64,000 bases of DNA from NCBI GenBank assembly GCA_958298945.1, contig OY282606.1:75565622-75629621 (forward strand), written 5' to 3'. The notes beneath the pieces were generated by a model that made no database searches, had not been told where the DNA came from, and saw nothing but the letters and a program-made list of their open reading frames with translations. The position numbers and the translations under genes were made by a program. Of this stretch, positions 60,641 to 64,000 are shown one piece after another. Source of the stretch: Atherix ibis (Eukaryota; Arthropoda; Insecta; Diptera; Athericidae). Numbering within the stretch: the first letter of the stretch is position 1; the number at the start of each line of letters is the position of its first letter.

Positions 60641-61487
60641 TTGGATTGTCCGGAAAGCAATTTCGTTTGCTGATTAAGACACAAAAAAGGTATTAACTGA
60701 TGCAAACCGACGAAGAACAAATCATGAGATCGCTGAGATATTAAATTTATCGAATTCGACTGTTCATGATCATTTGAAACGGCTAGGTGTAATCTCAAAG
60801 CTCGATATATGGGTTCCTCATCTTCTTACGGAAAAAAATTTGTGCCGTCGCATTGACGTTTGTGATTTGCTTTTCAAACGCCAAGAAAATTATCCATTTT
60901 TGAAGCGTATCATTATTAAGGACGAGCAATGGGTTGTCTTCAACAATGTTAAGTGTAAAAGATCCTGGAGTAGAAAAGATGAACCGGTTCAAAGCACTTC
61001 GAAAGCCATTTATTCATCTAAAAAAAGGTTATGCTATATGTTTGGTGGGATTTCAAAGGAATCGTTTATTTTGAGTTTCTACCGAGCAACACAACGATCA
61101 ATTCTAAAGTGTACTGTCATCAGTTGGACAAATTTAATGATTCACTTAAAGAAAAAAATGCCAGAATTGTTCCAACAGGATAATGCGCTACCACATACAA
61201 GTTTGACCACTCGGCAAAAGATTTTAGAGCTAAGATGGGATATACAGCCGTATCCTCCATACTCTCCTGACCTAGCACTTTCCGATTATCATTTGTTCCG
61301 GTCTCTACAAAATTTTTTAGACGGTAAAATGTTTAATTCCATTGAAGAGGTCAAAAATCACTTGGATCGGTTTTTTGTCAGCAAAGAATAAAAATTTTAT
61401 GAGCGTGGAATCATGCTACTGCCAGAAAGATGGCAAAGGATATTGGATCAGAAATAAAATATTAATTTTACTTTCCGAACAATCCAA
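60641..61487 (+). mobile_element. mariner element, mellifera-type, copy 3 (internally deleted)
   Basis: Length is 847 bp. The ends are TTGGATTGTCCGGAAAGCAA at 60641 and, read inward from 61487, TTGGATTGTTCGGAAAGTAA, with TA at 60639-60640 and 61488-61489. The 5' UTR and first roughly 80 codons of the transposase are deleted just inside the left end, and part of the 3' UTR is also gone. Confidence 0.93.
60685..61457 (+). pseudogene. mellifera-type mariner transposase pseudogene, copy 3
   Basis: After the deletion it reads LTDANRRRTNHEIAEILNLS, then in one open frame (60774-61391) LGVISKLDIWVPHLLTEKNL, KDEQWVVFNNVKCKRSWSRK (first Asp kept in a KDEQW context), LFQQDNALPHTSLTTRQKIL (second Asp) and YSPDLALSDYHLFRSLQNFL (third Asp), ending at a TAA after VSKE. 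The expected C-terminus FYERGIMLLPERWQ follows in the same frame past the stop. All three catalytic Asp are present, but the DNA-binding domain is truncated. Confidence 0.9.
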
Positions 61488-62279
61488 TAGATCACGGCTT
61501 TGGATGCCATTAATCTCAATAACGGCAAAAGAAGTTACCTGTACATAGGCGGATTAAGAAGGCTTTCTTAAATTTATTTAGACATGTAGATGTTCTCAAC
61601 CCCGCTCCCAAGCAACCGTAAAAATAATTTTCTAATAATCCGACCACCCTGTGATTTTTACTGAAATTTAAGCGATCTTAAAGCTCTATTATGTACCATA
61701 CTCCATTTTTTTATGAGTAGTTCCCGACAAATTAACCCTAAAATCATAACTACTCATTACCTCTTTTGAGGTGATATAAAATGTTTCGCGGTAACGATAT
61801 TATCGGATTTATTTATAAAATACTAATAGTTTTTGTAAGCTATACAAGAAAACAAAGTTTTTATTTTATTTATTTTTGTTTGTATTTGCATTTCTATTTT
61901 TTATACAAAATAAATATAAGCTTACCTAAACACCACAATTGAACATGTTATATTTGGAACTTGCTAAATTTTATAATAATAAAAATAAATTACAAATTTT
62001 GATAATTTTTAATAAATATTTATATTATTGACTTTATTTAAAATATTAACAGAAAACTTTTTTTTTACTATTCAGATGAGAGTACATTATTCATTATAAA
62101 ATTCTTAATAAATGTTGAGTATTTAAACCGGATCTAAAACAGTATTATTTCGAATGAATAATCGTAAAAGTATTTATATAATACCGAAATATAAAGATAT
62201 TTCTCAGTACATAGTCTATAGATGTGATATAGCTAAGTTATTATGTACTCGTAGAGAAGCGCCTACTGTAAACATATCT

Positions 62280-63175
62280 TCAAAGCTGCATTTTGTAGTG
62301 CATTACGAAAAATAGAAGAGCGGAATTTTGAACAATTATGGCACATGAAATTTTCTGTACAGGTTGGCGAATCTCTGAGTTTGATTTACGAAAAGTTGCA
62401 ATGAGCCTATGGAGAATATTCTTTATTGAGAGCAGAAGTTTGTCTGTGACATAACGCATACTCCAAAGGGATGAGAGACAGTGGAAGAGGAATAACGCTC
62501 TTTTGTGAGGATAGACGGTCGATGAATATCGAAGCTGATCAGTAGTCTTAAGAGAGAGTTATTCGAGTTACATCAAACTTTGCAGATATTTCGATGCTAT
62601 ACCATGACAACGTTGCTTATTAATGCCGAAAAGTTTTTGTTCTATTCACCTGATCACAGTTTTTGTTACTTTTTTTGTTCCATAAGCTCGAAAAGCATTA
62701 GAAATGACTGACTAAGGAGCTGAAGGTGATTCCAGCACTTCTACGAAATATGGAGACAACGCCTTCGCCAAAGTTTTTGCTGCCCAAAAGAAGCTACTTT
62801 GAAGGGGATAATATGGATGTACCAGACATTTGATTAAGAGCATAAGTCTTATGGTAGTAAACGTATTTTTGAAAAGCCGAAAAACAGTGGAAAACGAATT
62901 TAGCGTTCATTAACATAAAAACTCCTTGAAAGGCTTAAAAATAGAATACTTTTCCATTAACGAGTTTTTGTCCCCATTCGTACTATGTACCTAACCTAAG
63001 TCCGTTTGACCCAATATAAAAAAAACACTTGAAGGGACATTATCTTACTACTGTCATTAACACCAAAGGAGCTGAAGATGATTCCAGTTGAAGCTTTTCA
63101 GCATTGCTACGAAAAGTGGAAATAACGCCTCCACCGATGTTTAGCTATCCAAGAAACTACTTTCTTATTTGCAGT
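62280..63175 (+). pseudogene. mariner-type transposase remnants (CDFFLF subfamily), two overlapping or tandem fragments
   Basis: A first copy runs from KFSVQVGESLSLIYEKLQ at about 62350 through a degraded HDNVAY-like region (about 62600) to LTKELKVIPALLRNMETTPS near 62715-62760. A second copy restarts near 62820 (LRA-SLM-like) and ends KELKMIPVEAFQHCYEKWK-like near 63070-63120. Two C-terminal ends in the same order imply two copies in tandem or one inserted next to the other. Both are riddled with stops. Confidence 0.55.
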
Positions 63176-63179
63176 AGGA

Positions 63180-64000
63180 AATCAAAATACATTTGCAGCA
63201 AAAACCAATCTCATTACTTTCCTACCATTCCTCGGAAACTAACAATTCACTGAATTTTCTCTCTTCAAAAAAAAGGTTTTGACAACAAAAAAGTTTTCAA
63301 AAAACGAAATTTTTTATCCTCTTCTATAAGAATTTGGTAAAAGTAGGTAGTTAAAATTTAATGTAAAATTTAATTTTAGATTTTTTAGTTGAAATACGTA
63401 TTTGAGTGCATTTGCAATAATATTCTATCTAGTTGAAAATTTCGGATTATTTTTGTAGTCAAAACAGAAAAAATATTTATAAATAAGCTCGTACGTACCG
63501 CTTCGATATATGAAAAATAATATATTTTTGTATTTTATCAAGTTCTATTAATGTCAATGTTATGTAGGATCTCACAAAATAGGTTTTTTCAAACTCAATT
63601 ATTAAAACATATTTTTTTCTATTTGAATCGATCAAAAAATAATTAGAACACATTGGCATATATCCAAATCGTACGAATTTATGCTAATTTAACAATCAAA
63701 TCAAATGATGAGCAAACATTATTTTCATGTTAGTCTGTATTTTTTGAAAGGCAGCAATTTCCATTGCATCTCTTTTACTTGCTAATTACGAATATATGTT
63801 AAGTTAAAGTATGTACATTGGCGATTGTAAACAATATTAAAAATTTCTTTATTCTAACTATAGAAACGAATATTCAAACTTACATACATAACTGCTTAAA
63901 TAAATACATAAACATGTATGCAATCTTAAAATGACGTGCCCCAAAAATAATTGGGCTAGAAACCCAACAATTTACGATTATTTGATTACCTATACAGATA
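63180..64000. other. Spacer to window edge, nothing recognised
   Basis: AT-rich sequence without a supported gene or element. Confidence 0.4.

Noticed and set aside
60354..60677. 107-codon plus-strand open frame
   Set aside because: It runs into the left end of a mariner at 60641, so its C-terminus is transposon DNA; no homology in the rest.
1..64000. CRISPR arrays, bacterial operons, tRNA and rRNA genes
   Set aside because: No regularly spaced repeat array, no ribosome-binding-site-driven gene packing, and no cloverleaf or rRNA core sequence that I could read; the window is eukaryotic nuclear DNA.

Overview
This window is nuclear DNA from an animal, almost certainly an insect and probably a fly. 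It is AT-rich, has spliced protein-coding exons with GT-AG introns, and is dense with decayed insect-type transposons: mariner, DD41D Tc1/mariner, jockey, R1-type and RTE-type elements. Nothing points to a bacterium, plasmid or virus. The species cannot be named from the sequence. The transposon mix and the short AT-rich spacers fit an acalyptrate fly.

The only host gene I can support is on the minus strand. Five exons (23282-23160, 22963-21656, 21587-21246, 1786-1610 and 557-1) join in phase 0 and encode at least 835 residues of a hydrophilic, alpha-helical protein of the spectrin-repeat type. The N-terminal part resembles, from memory, vertebrate CCDC141. The gene starts upstream of 23282 in sequence I could not identify and runs off the window at position 1. 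Its third intron in the window, 1787-21245, is about 19.5 kb and packed with transposons.

Layout. 1-1786: two 3' exons. 1787-21245: giant intron holding two mauritiana-type mariners (4525-5783; 9814-11068), DD41D elements (6890-7560; 8860-11140, which hosts the second mariner; 13018-14240; 16905-17625), an unclassified repeat X interrupted by an R1-like element (14545-16608), and a mellifera-type mariner (19586-20830). 21246-23282: three exons. 24780-28909: an RTE fragment split by a long-TIR mariner, then a 5'-truncated jockey element with a clean target duplication. 30740-31590: an R1-type fragment. 32740-37300: a second RTE fragment, a second long-TIR mariner, an inverted copy of repeat X and an R1-type tail. 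39400-43020: a third mauritiana mariner and a DD41D element. 48936-49327: a hAT MITE. 50181-51343 and 60641-61487: two more mellifera mariners. 53100-53851: a minisatellite array with a 319-bp duplication. 57059-57177: a perfect 36-bp inverted repeat. 57180-63180: DD41D remains and fragments of another mariner subfamily.

Every transposase or reverse transcriptase I read is broken by stops, frameshifts or deletions, so the window looks like a graveyard of elements rather than an active system. I found no RNA gene, CRISPR array or new multi-gene system. The most informative structures are nested insertions with readable target-site duplications, a snap-back palindrome at a retrotransposon junction, two inverted copies of an unknown repeat about 20 kb apart, and mariners with unusually long (about 200 bp) terminal inverted repeats.
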